DNA of 6,084 nt from Methanobacteriaceae archaeon (GTDB lineage Archaea > Methanobacteriota > Methanobacteria > Methanobacteriales > Methanobacteriaceae). The stretch's first letter is position 1, and every line of letters starts with the position of its first letter. Shown here piece after piece: positions 1 to 4,702 of this stretch. Location of the stretch: the NCBI GenBank assembly GCA_030681145.1, contig JAUXXK010000381.1, forward strand, positions 1 to 6,084, in the 5' to 3' direction. The translations under genes and the position numbers were made by a program. The notes under the pieces were generated by a model. The model was not told the DNA's origin and ran no database searches. It saw only the letters and a list, made by a program, of their open reading frames with translations.

Positions 1-45
1 TGCATAAAAATCATTGTATACAAATTCATGCATAAGGTAGATTTT

Positions 46-69
46 TGGTGCATAGGATGGTGTATAGGA
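46..69. repeat. 12-bp tandem repeat pair, upstream copy
   Basis: Two adjacent 12-mers, TGGTGCATAGGA (46-57) and TGGTGTATAGGA (58-69), differ at one base. They match the consensus TGGYGYATARRR shared with the pair at 384-407. Function is unknown. Possible roles are binding sites for a protein contacting the same DNA face roughly once per turn, or remnants of a longer minisatellite. Confidence 0.6.
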
Positions 70-136
70 TTCAAATTATTATTTGATTTATTTTAATTTT
101 TCTCTTCAATCTTCCTATTTTTAATATTAATTCTTT

Positions 137-317
137 AGGATCGTCCTTACAGAATAAGGTTCTAGAAATACTCTGGAGTTAAAAAAATTAATGGAAACTA
201 ATGGAGTGGGCACTTCTATCTGTTTCCAGGCCATAGTGGCCTAACTATTTGTGACGGATATTTTGGTGAGACAAAAACTTGAATTATGAGATGAATATGA
301 GGCGAATTTCTTTTTTT
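137..317 (+). ncRNA. Candidate structured small RNA (unproven)
   Basis: Within a very AT-rich spacer, 192-242 is about half G+C and can form several stems. An outer stem pairs TGGAAAC (192-198) with GTTTCCA (222-228), and encloses a hairpin pairing 203-207 with 212-216. Directly adjacent is AGGCCA-TAG-TGGCCT (228-242). Upstream, two mutually exclusive short hairpins use 137-147 (AGGA/TCCT) and 145-159 (CCTTA/TAAGG). An oligo-T run (TTTCTTTTTTT, 307-317) could end a plus-strand transcript, and AT-rich TATA-like sequence lies at about 115-128. GC-rich islands in AT-rich archaeal spacers often mark RNA genes, but I recognise no known family and the boundaries are guesses. It could instead be relict sequence or the 3' region of an upstream transcript. 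Confidence 0.25.
307..317 (+). terminator. Oligo-T run, possible transcription end
   Basis: TTTCTTTTTTT fits the U-rich intrinsic terminators of archaea, which need little or no hairpin. It lies downstream of the structured island at 137-242 and is followed by the palindrome AAATGGCCCATTT (324-336). In DNA this AT-rich it may be chance. Confidence 0.3.
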
Positions 318-383
318 AATTAAAAATGGCCCATTTATCTTAATTTTGTACAATTGGCAATAGTGAGTCATAAACTAAAAAAA

Positions 384-407
384 TGGCGCATAAAGTGGCG
401 CATAAAA
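384..407. repeat. 12-bp tandem repeat pair, downstream copy
   Basis: TGGCGCATAAAG (384-395) and TGGCGCATAAAA (396-407) are adjacent and differ only at the last base. Together with the pair at 46-69 they give the consensus TGGYGYATARRR, four units in all. They lie about 230 bp upstream of the decarboxylase start, too far to be a core promoter element but possible as an upstream binding site. Confidence 0.6.
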
Positions 408-469
408 ATAACAACTATAAAAGGATTATAGCATGTTGTTTGTTAATTCTTTATAAAAAAAATAGTATT

Positions 470-485
470 TTTGGATTTATCCAAA
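470..485. repeat. Short inverted repeat / hairpin
   Basis: TTTGGA (470-475) and TCCAAA (480-485) are perfect inverse complements around a TTTA loop. No T-run follows on the plus strand. It may be an operator or may have no function. Confidence 0.3.
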
Positions 486-602
486 GACTAACTTATTTAT
501 TTATATTTGAAATAAAATGAGTGGTTTTAAGGTTGTCATATTCATTTTATAGATTACTAGCAGAGATTGATATACATGCTACCATTAACAATAAAAAAAA
601 TA

Positions 603-611
603 ATTTATACT
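603..611 (+). promoter_or_regulatory. TATA-like box of the decarboxylase gene
   Basis: The AATTTATACT-like sequence here is centred about 27 bases before the ATG at 634. In archaea the TATA box sits about 25-27 bases before the transcription start, so the transcript would begin at or very near the ATG. No Shine-Dalgarno sequence is visible before that ATG, which agrees with a leaderless mRNA. A second AT-rich element (AAAATTTATAG, 612-622) is too close to the ATG for the usual spacing. Confidence 0.45.
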
Positions 612-633
612 AAAATTTATAGATACTAAAAAT

Positions 634-1356
634 ATGTCACGTACTCTTCTAATTGTCATAGGAATATTAATTGCTTTAATTGTGGGAATGGCCTTTTATA
701 TCACAACAATGTTTCAAGAGGATCAAGACACTTTGTATCAGGTTTCAACAATCCAAAACCTGTCTGCTGGAGGTTATGATGGTTATCTAACCATTGGAGA
801 AATTAAAAAGCAGGGTGATTTTGGTATTGGAACATTCAATAGGCTTGATGGAGAAATGATTGTATTAAATGGTACATTTTACCAAGTAAAATCTAATGGA
901 ACTATATATAATCCTCCAGATAATGAACAAATACCTTTTATCATGTTAACCTACTTTGAAGCAGATAATACCACTCCTGTAAAGCAATTGAATGGTAGTG
1001 ACTTGGAAAATTCTTTAAATAATACTTTTCCACAGCCCAATATTTTCTATGCCATTAAAATCGTGGGAAATTTCACATATATTAAGGCCAGAAGCGTGCC
1101 AGAGCAGAGCTCCCCATATCAAAACATAACTGAAGTGATTAAAAACCAGACAATCTTTGAGTTTAATGATATAAATGGGACGATTGTTGGATTTTGGTGT
1201 CCAGATACTGTAGGTGGTTTAAATAATCCGGGTTTCCATTTCCATTTTATTTCACAAAATAAAACTGATGGCGGCCACGTCTTAGAATTCAATGTAGGCA
1301 ATGCCACCATGCAATTGGATTATACTCCTAAGTTTTATATGGATATTCCCACCTGA
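634..1356 (+). CDS. budA: Membrane-anchored alpha-acetolactate decarboxylase
   Basis: This enzyme family (EC 4.1.1.5) converts 2-acetolactate to acetoin and CO2. Diagnostic stretches are TLYQVSTI (33-40), the core GDFGIGTFNRLDGEMI (61-76), NIFYAIKI (136-143), ARSVP (152-156), GTIVGFW (182-188) and GFHFHFI...GGHVLEF. His202, His204 and His215 match the three zinc ligands known from the Brevibacillus enzyme; Glu74 and Arg153 match its active-site Glu65 and Arg145. Residues 1-24 form one hydrophobic segment, so the protein should be membrane-anchored or exported. The exported part carries 12 N-X-S/T sequons (for example at 42, 79, 146 and 223), which suggests heavy glycosylation outside the cell. 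The chain stops at MDIPT, roughly where the Brevibacillus enzyme continues with a tail bearing an active-site glutamate. Activity is therefore uncertain although the reading frame is intact. The ATG at 634 keeps the anchor; the next Met (19) would lose it. It appears monocistronic and possibly leaderless. Family assignment is firm; physiological role in a methanogen is not known to me. Confidence 0.9.
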   Translation: MSRTLLIVIGILIALIVGMAFYITTMFQEDQDTLYQVSTIQNLSAGGYDGYLTIGEIKKQGDFGIGTFNRLDGEMIVLNGTFYQVKSNGTIYNPPDNEQIPFIMLTYFEADNTTPVKQLNGSDLENSLNNTFPQPNIFYAIKIVGNFTYIKARSVPEQSSPYQNITEVIKNQTIFEFNDINGTIVGFWCPDTVGGLNNPGFHFHFISQNKTDGGHVLEFNVGNATMQLDYTPKFYMDIPT

Positions 1357-1475
1357 ATCGGGGTTTAAATTTTATACTAAGGATATGAATATTCCAACTT
1401 GAATATGGTATAAATTTTATACTCTTTTTATGAATATTCCCCCCTGAAATGGGGTTTAAATCAAACCTCATACAT
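1339..1475 (+). repeat. Three-copy ~46-bp tandem repeat spanning the end of the decarboxylase gene
   Basis: Units start at 1339, 1385 and 1430 and are 46, 45 and about 46 bp long. Each opens with ATGRATATTCC, followed by a TGA that is in frame with that ATG, then GG-rich sequence and TTTAAAT or TATAAAT. Units 1 and 2 also share AAATTTTATACT. Unit 1 contains the last five codons and stop of the decarboxylase (MDIPT). Units 2 and 3 would read MNIPT-stop and MNIPP-stop, so they look like duplicated copies of the gene's 3' end with its trailer. A CCCC/GGGG pairing within units 1 and 3 is only four bases and weak. The third unit diverges after about 32 bases. Confidence 0.8.
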
Positions 1476-1479
1476 TAAA

Positions 1480-1490
1480 TTTTATTTTTT
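1480..1490 (+). terminator. Oligo-T terminator candidate after the decarboxylase
   Basis: TTTTATTTTTT lies just past the third tandem-repeat unit and is the first substantial T-run after the stop codon at 1356. Another T7 run is at 1591-1597. Either could end the decarboxylase transcript before the next gene. Confidence 0.4.
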
Positions 1491-1572
1491 AATATGATCG
1501 TAATTATTAAATCCATATAGAAAGATTATTATTCTAATAAGCTCAAATAATAATTGGGGGAAATGGTATTTA

Positions 1573-1582
1573 CTATTATAAA
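1573..1582 (+). promoter_or_regulatory. TATA-like box, possible promoter of the surface-protein gene
   Basis: CTATTATAAAAT resembles an archaeal TATA element and would place transcription start near 1600-1608, giving an untranslated leader of about 80-90 bases that carries the ribosome binding site and the palindrome at 1648-1664. The alternative TATA-like sequence inside that palindrome would start transcription so close to the gene that the Shine-Dalgarno would be lost or marginal. Confidence 0.3.
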
Positions 1583-1647
1583 ATCACTGCTTTTTTTCTC
1601 CATAATTACATTAAATTGATTTTTAAACATAAGAATACATTTTAGGC

Positions 1648-1664
1648 TTGATATTTTATATCAA
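1648..1664. promoter_or_regulatory. 17-bp perfect palindrome before the surface-protein gene
   Basis: TTGATAT (1648-1654) and ATATCAA (1658-1664) are perfect inverse complements around TTT. It ends 11 bases before the Shine-Dalgarno at 1676. As DNA it could be a dimeric repressor operator; as RNA it could form a small hairpin just ahead of the ribosome binding site. AT-richness raises the chance expectation. Confidence 0.4.
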
Positions 1665-1675
1665 AAAAATGTAAA

Positions 1676-1684
1676 AGGAGGTGA
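1676..1684 (+). promoter_or_regulatory. Strong Shine-Dalgarno that fixes a GTG start
   Basis: AGGAGGTGA is a full match to the archaeal 16S 3' end and sits five bases before GTG at 1690. The GTG inside it at 1681 is followed two codons later by a stop, so 1690 is the start. This is by far the strongest ribosome binding site in the window and suggests high translation of a surface protein. Confidence 0.85.
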
Positions 1685-1689
1685 AATAA

Positions 1690-3120
1690 GTGAAACAAAA
1701 AATAATCCTATTAGCTTCTGTTTTTATTTTGGCCATTATAATGTCCGGCGCGGTTTCCGCCACACCACAACCTGACCAGATCTATGTATCTCCAGATGGT
1801 GATGATAATAATGATGGTGTAACCCCAGAGACTGCTGTTCAAACCATAAATGTCGGTATCAATAAAGTAGCCAATAATGGTTTAGTTAAATTGGGACCAG
1901 GGACTTATAATAAAACCATAAATGGAGACAGCAAGGATGTTGATATCAAAATTTCCAAAAACCTGACTTTACAAGGTGCTGGTAAAGGATCAACCATCAT
2001 TGATGCCCAGGGCAACTCACAGATATTTAACATTGATTATGATCTCACCGTACTAATAACTGGTATTACCTTTAAAAATGGTAAGCTCGATAACTCTGGC
2101 GGGGCCATATCCAGTGATGCTACTCTAACAGTTAAAGACTGTGAATTTATAAATAACCAGGCAGTGAATGATGGGGGAGGTGCCATATTTACCCATACCA
2201 CTCTTAATGTTATAAACTGTGTATTCACCAACAATAAAGCTGAATCTGGTGGTGCTATTTTCAATAAAGGAGGTGATTTAACTGTCACCGGTAGTACCTT
2301 TAGTGGCAACCAGGCCAGTACGGACCCTGACAACTACAAAGGAGGAGGAGCAATATTCAATTATTACGGTACCTACCAGATAATTGGAAATACTTTCCTC
2401 AACAATGTGGGCAGTGCCATAAAATTATGGAATCCAAAAGAAACTAATTCCGAAGAATTTGAAGAAAAATTAATGGATAACACCAATAATATCCCGGCAA
2501 ACAAAATTAACTTCAATCGGATAGTGGGTAATACACCATTTGGAATATACCAAGTACTTGATTTAGAAACCAATTCCAGAATAGTGGATGCCAAGTATAA
2601 CTGGTGGGGATCTAATAACCCTGATTTCCAAAATCTAGTTTCAGGCAATATTGACTACACTCCATGGTTGTACATGAAATTCAACAGTAACAGTATAAAG
2701 GTCAAAAAAGGAGATAATGTGCCTTTAATAGCCAGTTTCAACTATCTATATGATGGTAAAACAGTTACTGATCTTGACACTACTCTGGGACATATACCCG
2801 ATGGAACTCCTGTGCTATTCACCACTAATCTGGGTGAAGTGGGTAGTAAATCCGTGACTAAATATACCATAAATGGTATAGCAACGGCCACTTTACGTGC
2901 CACAGAATCTGGAAATGCTCTAGTGGGTGCCGCAACAGATAGCCAGGCTTTAAGTACAACCATTGTAATAGCAGGAGCTGCAACAGTAAATAATCAATCC
3001 ACAACACACACAGCAAATACAGCAAATACAATTGCAATGCAAACCACGGGATTCCCAATTGCCGCACTATTACTGGCTATTTTAATGATAGCTGGTGGAA
3101 TAATAGGTTCTAAAAAATAA
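1690..3120 (+). CDS. Secreted beta-helix adhesin-like surface protein with Ig-like domain and C-terminal anchor
   Basis: The 476-residue product starts with a signal peptide (positive KQK, hydrophobic 5-19, likely cut after AVSA at about 24). Residues 30-75 (IYVSPDGDDNNDGVTPETAV...) form the usual entry segment of right-handed parallel beta-helix proteins. Residues 85-300 contain helix coils with repeated GGAI or GSAI (137, 163, 187, 219, 241) followed by F-x-x-N (FINN 153, FTNN 179, FSGN 204, FLNN 236), the same pair of motifs as in chlamydial Pmp-type repeats. NWWGSNNP (304-311) and the following YTPWL close the helix. Residues 335-428 resemble an invasin-type Ig-like domain (DGTPVLFTT...G.V...TINGIATATLRA). 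A Thr/Asn-rich linker (432-449) leads to a hydrophobic segment (455-473) and the tail SKK, so it should stay attached to the membrane or be processed there. Role in adhesion or cell-wall contact is inferred from the family. It has its own strong ribosome binding site and an oligo-T terminator, so it is probably a single-gene unit. Confidence 0.85.
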   Translation: MKQKIILLASVFILAIIMSGAVSATPQPDQIYVSPDGDDNNDGVTPETAVQTINVGINKVANNGLVKLGPGTYNKTINGDSKDVDIKISKNLTLQGAGKGSTIIDAQGNSQIFNIDYDLTVLITGITFKNGKLDNSGGAISSDATLTVKDCEFINNQAVNDGGGAIFTHTTLNVINCVFTNNKAESGGAIFNKGGDLTVTGSTFSGNQASTDPDNYKGGGAIFNYYGTYQIIGNTFLNNVGSAIKLWNPKETNSEEFEEKLMDNTNNIPANKINFNRIVGNTPFGIYQVLDLETNSRIVDAKYNWWGSNNPDFQNLVSGNIDYTPWLYMKFNSNSIKVKKGDNVPLIASFNYLYDGKTVTDLDTTLGHIPDGTPVLFTTNLGEVGSKSVTKYTINGIATATLRATESGNALVGAATDSQALSTTIVIAGAATVNNQSTTHTANTANTIAMQTTGFPIAALLLAILMIAGGIIGSKK

Positions 3121-3127
3121 TTAACCC

Positions 3128-3143
3128 TTTTTTTTCTTTTTTT
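3128..3143 (+). terminator. Oligo-T terminator of the surface-protein gene
   Basis: T8, C, T7 begin eight bases after the stop codon. This is a typical archaeal U-rich intrinsic terminator, the clearest in the window, and it lies at a convergent gene junction. Confidence 0.75.
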
Positions 3144-3165
3144 AGTCTTAAGAAGTTTGTATTTT

Positions 3166-3188
3166 ATTTTAAAAAGAGTTTTTAAAAT
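3166..3188. terminator. 10-bp-arm inverted repeat between convergent genes
   Basis: ATTTTAAAAA (3166-3175) and TTTTTAAAAT (3179-3188) pair perfectly around GAG. Placed between the surface-protein gene and the minus-strand cluster, it could act as a termination or transcript-end structure for either strand. The arms are almost all A/T, so the hairpin is weak for its length, and no long T-run follows on either strand. Confidence 0.35.
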
Positions 3189-3199
3189 TAATATTCTAG

Positions 3200-3276
3200 T
3201 TATTTAATTGCTAATTTTTTATAGATTAATTATTCATCTTATTTATTTGCTAATCTTTATTAAAATTAATTACTGC
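3200..3276. repeat. Imperfect direct repeat, period about 39 bp
   Basis: TTATTTAATTGCTAATTTTT (from 3200) recurs as TTATTTATTTGCTAATCTTT (from 3239); both units continue into ATTAATTA. It lies in the AT-rich gap downstream of both convergent transcripts. Probably a local duplication without function. Confidence 0.4.
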
Positions 3277-3333
3277 TATTTTATTCTAAAATGAATAATT
3301 ATATAGGAATATCTTAGACATCCCAATGATTTA

Positions 3334-4179
3334 TTATTCAAATATAACTGCTGTTCCGGTTGCAGTTACAATTAATACATTTCCTTGTAGCCCACCCATA
3401 GTAACATAATCAATTAAAACTTCAATCACCGTATCAGCTCCCAGTGATTTTGCTTCATCAAGCATTCTAGACATGGCCATCTTTCTAGCCTCTCCCAATT
3501 TAATATCCTCCATTTCAACTGGTTCAATAATATCGGAAAGCTTTGAAACAATACCCTCTGATACTTTTTCTTCAACTACGGCTTCTCCCACAACAAAACC
3601 CACATACTTTTTTATTTTTCCCTCATTTACAGGAGGAACAGATAATAATGGAATAGTTAGCCCATCTAAGAAAATTTCATCAGCAGATGGTCCGTTAATT
3701 ATTTCTTCTTCTCCTCCGGCTACAGGAATTTTTCTCTGTATTTTAGAAGGAATGAAAATCAGGATCGCTATAACCTTTCTGATGATACTCACAGCAGCAA
3801 TAAACAGAACATAATTCATTAGTATAGGGAAAGCCGCTTGAATAGTCAATATTATGGCGATTATAGTAATTAAACTCAAAGTAACAGGTTCTTTAGGGAA
3901 AATCCAACCAGGGCCAAACCAACCATAACCATTGATTAATAAGAATGTTAAAAGAGCACTAATAGCACCAGTACTTTTGCCGTACTTTTTATGAGCTATT
4001 GTAGTTTCAACAAATCCTGCTAGTAATGGGGATACTATATACATGATATTAAATCCGAAAATAATTAAATTCCAGGCTATACAAATAATAGCAGATCCAA
4101 ATCCCAGTGAAACTCCGGATATTATGGCTATAAGTGCCCAGCGTTTTTCTACAATAAAATTTTTTTTAGAAGTTAACAT
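3334..4179 (-). CDS. Membrane protein with C-terminal YbjQ/DUF74-like domain
   Basis: The 281-residue product has two parts. Residues 14-144 are strongly hydrophobic and contain about five membrane segments (roughly 14-36, 38-59, 69-88, 99-118, 120-144). A linker (145-180) leads to a soluble domain (183-281) that aligns with the small protein encoded just upstream: KYVGFVVGEAV matches KYLGFVTGDSL, EARKMAMSRMLDEAKSLGADTVI matches its ARKVALESMKEKARKKGANAII, and both end with GG..GN...V...GTAV. This is the YbjQ (DUF74, "heavy-metal-binding") family, whose biochemical role is unsettled; known structures are pentameric. The usual GGR(S/T)xxYE segment is replaced by EPVEMEDIKLGE (219-230), so any ligand site there has changed. 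It is the second gene of a minus-strand pair, 40 bp after the first, with only a weak Shine-Dalgarno (AAAGTGA). The ATG keeps the first membrane segment. The membrane part I do not recognise. Confidence 0.75.
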   Translation of the reverse strand: MLTSKKNFIVEKRWALIAIISGVSLGFGSAIICIAWNLIIFGFNIMYIVSPLLAGFVETTIAHKKYGKSTGAISALLTFLLINGYGWFGPGWIFPKEPVTLSLITIIAIILTIQAAFPILMNYVLFIAAVSIIRKVIAILIFIPSKIQRKIPVAGGEEEIINGPSADEIFLDGLTIPLLSVPPVNEGKIKKYVGFVVGEAVVEEKVSEGIVSKLSDIIEPVEMEDIKLGEARKMAMSRMLDEAKSLGADTVIEVLIDYVTMGGLQGNVLIVTATGTAVIFE

Positions 4180-4219
4180 AATTTGTCACTTTCGAGAGTT
4201 AATTTTTTTATTAAATCTG

Positions 4220-4546
4220 TTATTCTTGATAAGAAACTGCAGTTCCAAAGACGGTGACCATTATAGTGTTCCCCATGGTACCTCCAAGATTATGATATGC
4301 TAAGCGAGTTCCTATGATTGCATTGGCGCCTTTTTTTCTTGCTTTTTCTTTCATACTCTCTAGAGCCACTTTCCGGGCATTTAAAAGTTCTTCTTCATAT
4401 TTAGAAGTTCTACCCCCTACCACATCTCTTACTCCTGAGAACATATCTTTATATAAATTTGCCCCTAGAAGAGAGTCTCCTGTTACAAAACCCAGATATT
4501 TATCAATATTTTTTCCTTCAATAGTTTGTGTAGTTAATATCAGCAT
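4220..4546 (-). CDS. YbjQ/DUF74 family (heavy-metal-binding domain) protein
   Basis: This 108-residue protein has the full length and layout of the YbjQ family: an N-terminal strand (MLILTTQTIEGKNI), the YLGFVTGDSLLGAN segment (17-30), the signature GGRTSKYEEEL (44-54), a helix ARKVALESMKEKARKKGANAIIG (57-79), and a C-terminal strand pair ending GNTIMVTVFGTAVSYQE. It has no signal or membrane segment, so it is cytoplasmic. The family forms oligomeric rings in solved structures. The metal-binding label is a database tradition and is not supported here by Cys or His clusters, since the protein has a single His (about 85) and no Cys. AGGGGG six bases before the ATG gives a good ribosome binding site. 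It is first in an operon with the membrane-anchored relative at 3334-4179 and divergent from the transporter gene at 4703. Confidence 0.85.
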   Translation of the reverse strand: MLILTTQTIEGKNIDKYLGFVTGDSLLGANLYKDMFSGVRDVVGGRTSKYEEELLNARKVALESMKEKARKKGANAIIGTRLAYHNLGGTMGNTIMVTVFGTAVSYQE

Positions 4547-4702
4547 TCAATTCCCCCTAAATAATAATTCATAATAATTAATGATTTTCTTAAACTCTTT
4601 AATTGTACATTTAAAATAAGTAATTATTTATATTTAGATAATAATTATATATACATTACTAATTTAAGCAAATCAATGTTTAACTTGTAGGAAAGTGATT
4701 AT
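4547..4702. promoter_or_regulatory. Divergent promoter region between the YbjQ operon and the transporter gene
   Basis: This 156-bp spacer must carry both promoters. For the transporter, TTATATATA (4645-4653) is a good TATA candidate, putting transcription start near 4672-4680 and leaving a short leader with the ribosome binding site. For the minus-strand genes, TATA-like sequence is at about 4626-4634 and 4610-4618. An inverted repeat, TAATTATT (4621-4628) and AATAATTA (4640-4647), with an 11-base spacer overlaps the TATA candidate of the transporter. A 10-bp near-perfect tandem pair (ATAATAATTC, ATAATAATTA) lies at 4561-4580. Confidence 0.45.
4553..4558 (-). promoter_or_regulatory. Shine-Dalgarno of the small YbjQ gene
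   Basis: On the minus strand AGGGGG stands six bases before the ATG at 4546 and supports that start. Confidence 0.6.

Larger units (their letters stand above)
1..633. other. Long AT-rich non-coding region upstream of the decarboxylase gene
   Basis: No open frame of useful length with a start and ribosome binding site is visible on either strand. The stretch is not featureless. TGCATA occurs at 1, 29 and 49; two pairs of 12-bp tandem repeats lie at 46-69 and 384-407; a GC-richer structured island lies at about 137-242 with an oligo-T run at 307-317. The 13-bp palindrome AAATGGCCCATTT is at 324-336, and a hairpin TTTGGA-TTTA-TCCAAA is at 470-485. The last 30 bases hold the promoter of the gene at 634. 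The upstream neighbour lies outside the window, so part of this may be its 3' flank. Confidence 0.7.

Noticed and set aside
137..245. tRNA or ribosomal RNA fragment in the structured island
   Set aside because: There is no acceptor stem, anticodon arm or T-loop arrangement, and no recognisable rRNA sequence.
324..336. Palindrome AAATGGCCCATTT as an operator
   Set aside because: It is perfect over 6-bp arms but isolated, far from any recognised start, and has no repeated copy, so no function can be argued.
1385..1475. ATG-started mini-frames MNIPT and MNIPP in the tandem repeat
   Set aside because: They are five codons long and most simply explained as duplicated copies of the decarboxylase gene end, not as peptides.
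1339..1475. CRISPR array
   Set aside because: The units are contiguous imperfect repeats with no unique spacers, and no cas gene is present.
2037..3067. Several minus-strand open frames opposite the surface-protein gene
   Set aside because: All overlap a convincing secreted protein gene and show no domain, start signal or plausible composition of their own.
3473..3814. Plus-strand open frame of about 113 codons opposite the membrane YbjQ gene
   Set aside because: It lies wholly antisense to a gene with a recognisable domain, has Ser/Thr/Pro-rich low-complexity composition, no ribosome binding site and no recognised family.
4160..4167. A8 run (minus strand) near the start of the membrane YbjQ gene as a slippage or phase-variation site
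   Set aside because: Homopolymers of this size are common in such AT-rich DNA and neither alternative frame leads to a meaningful product.
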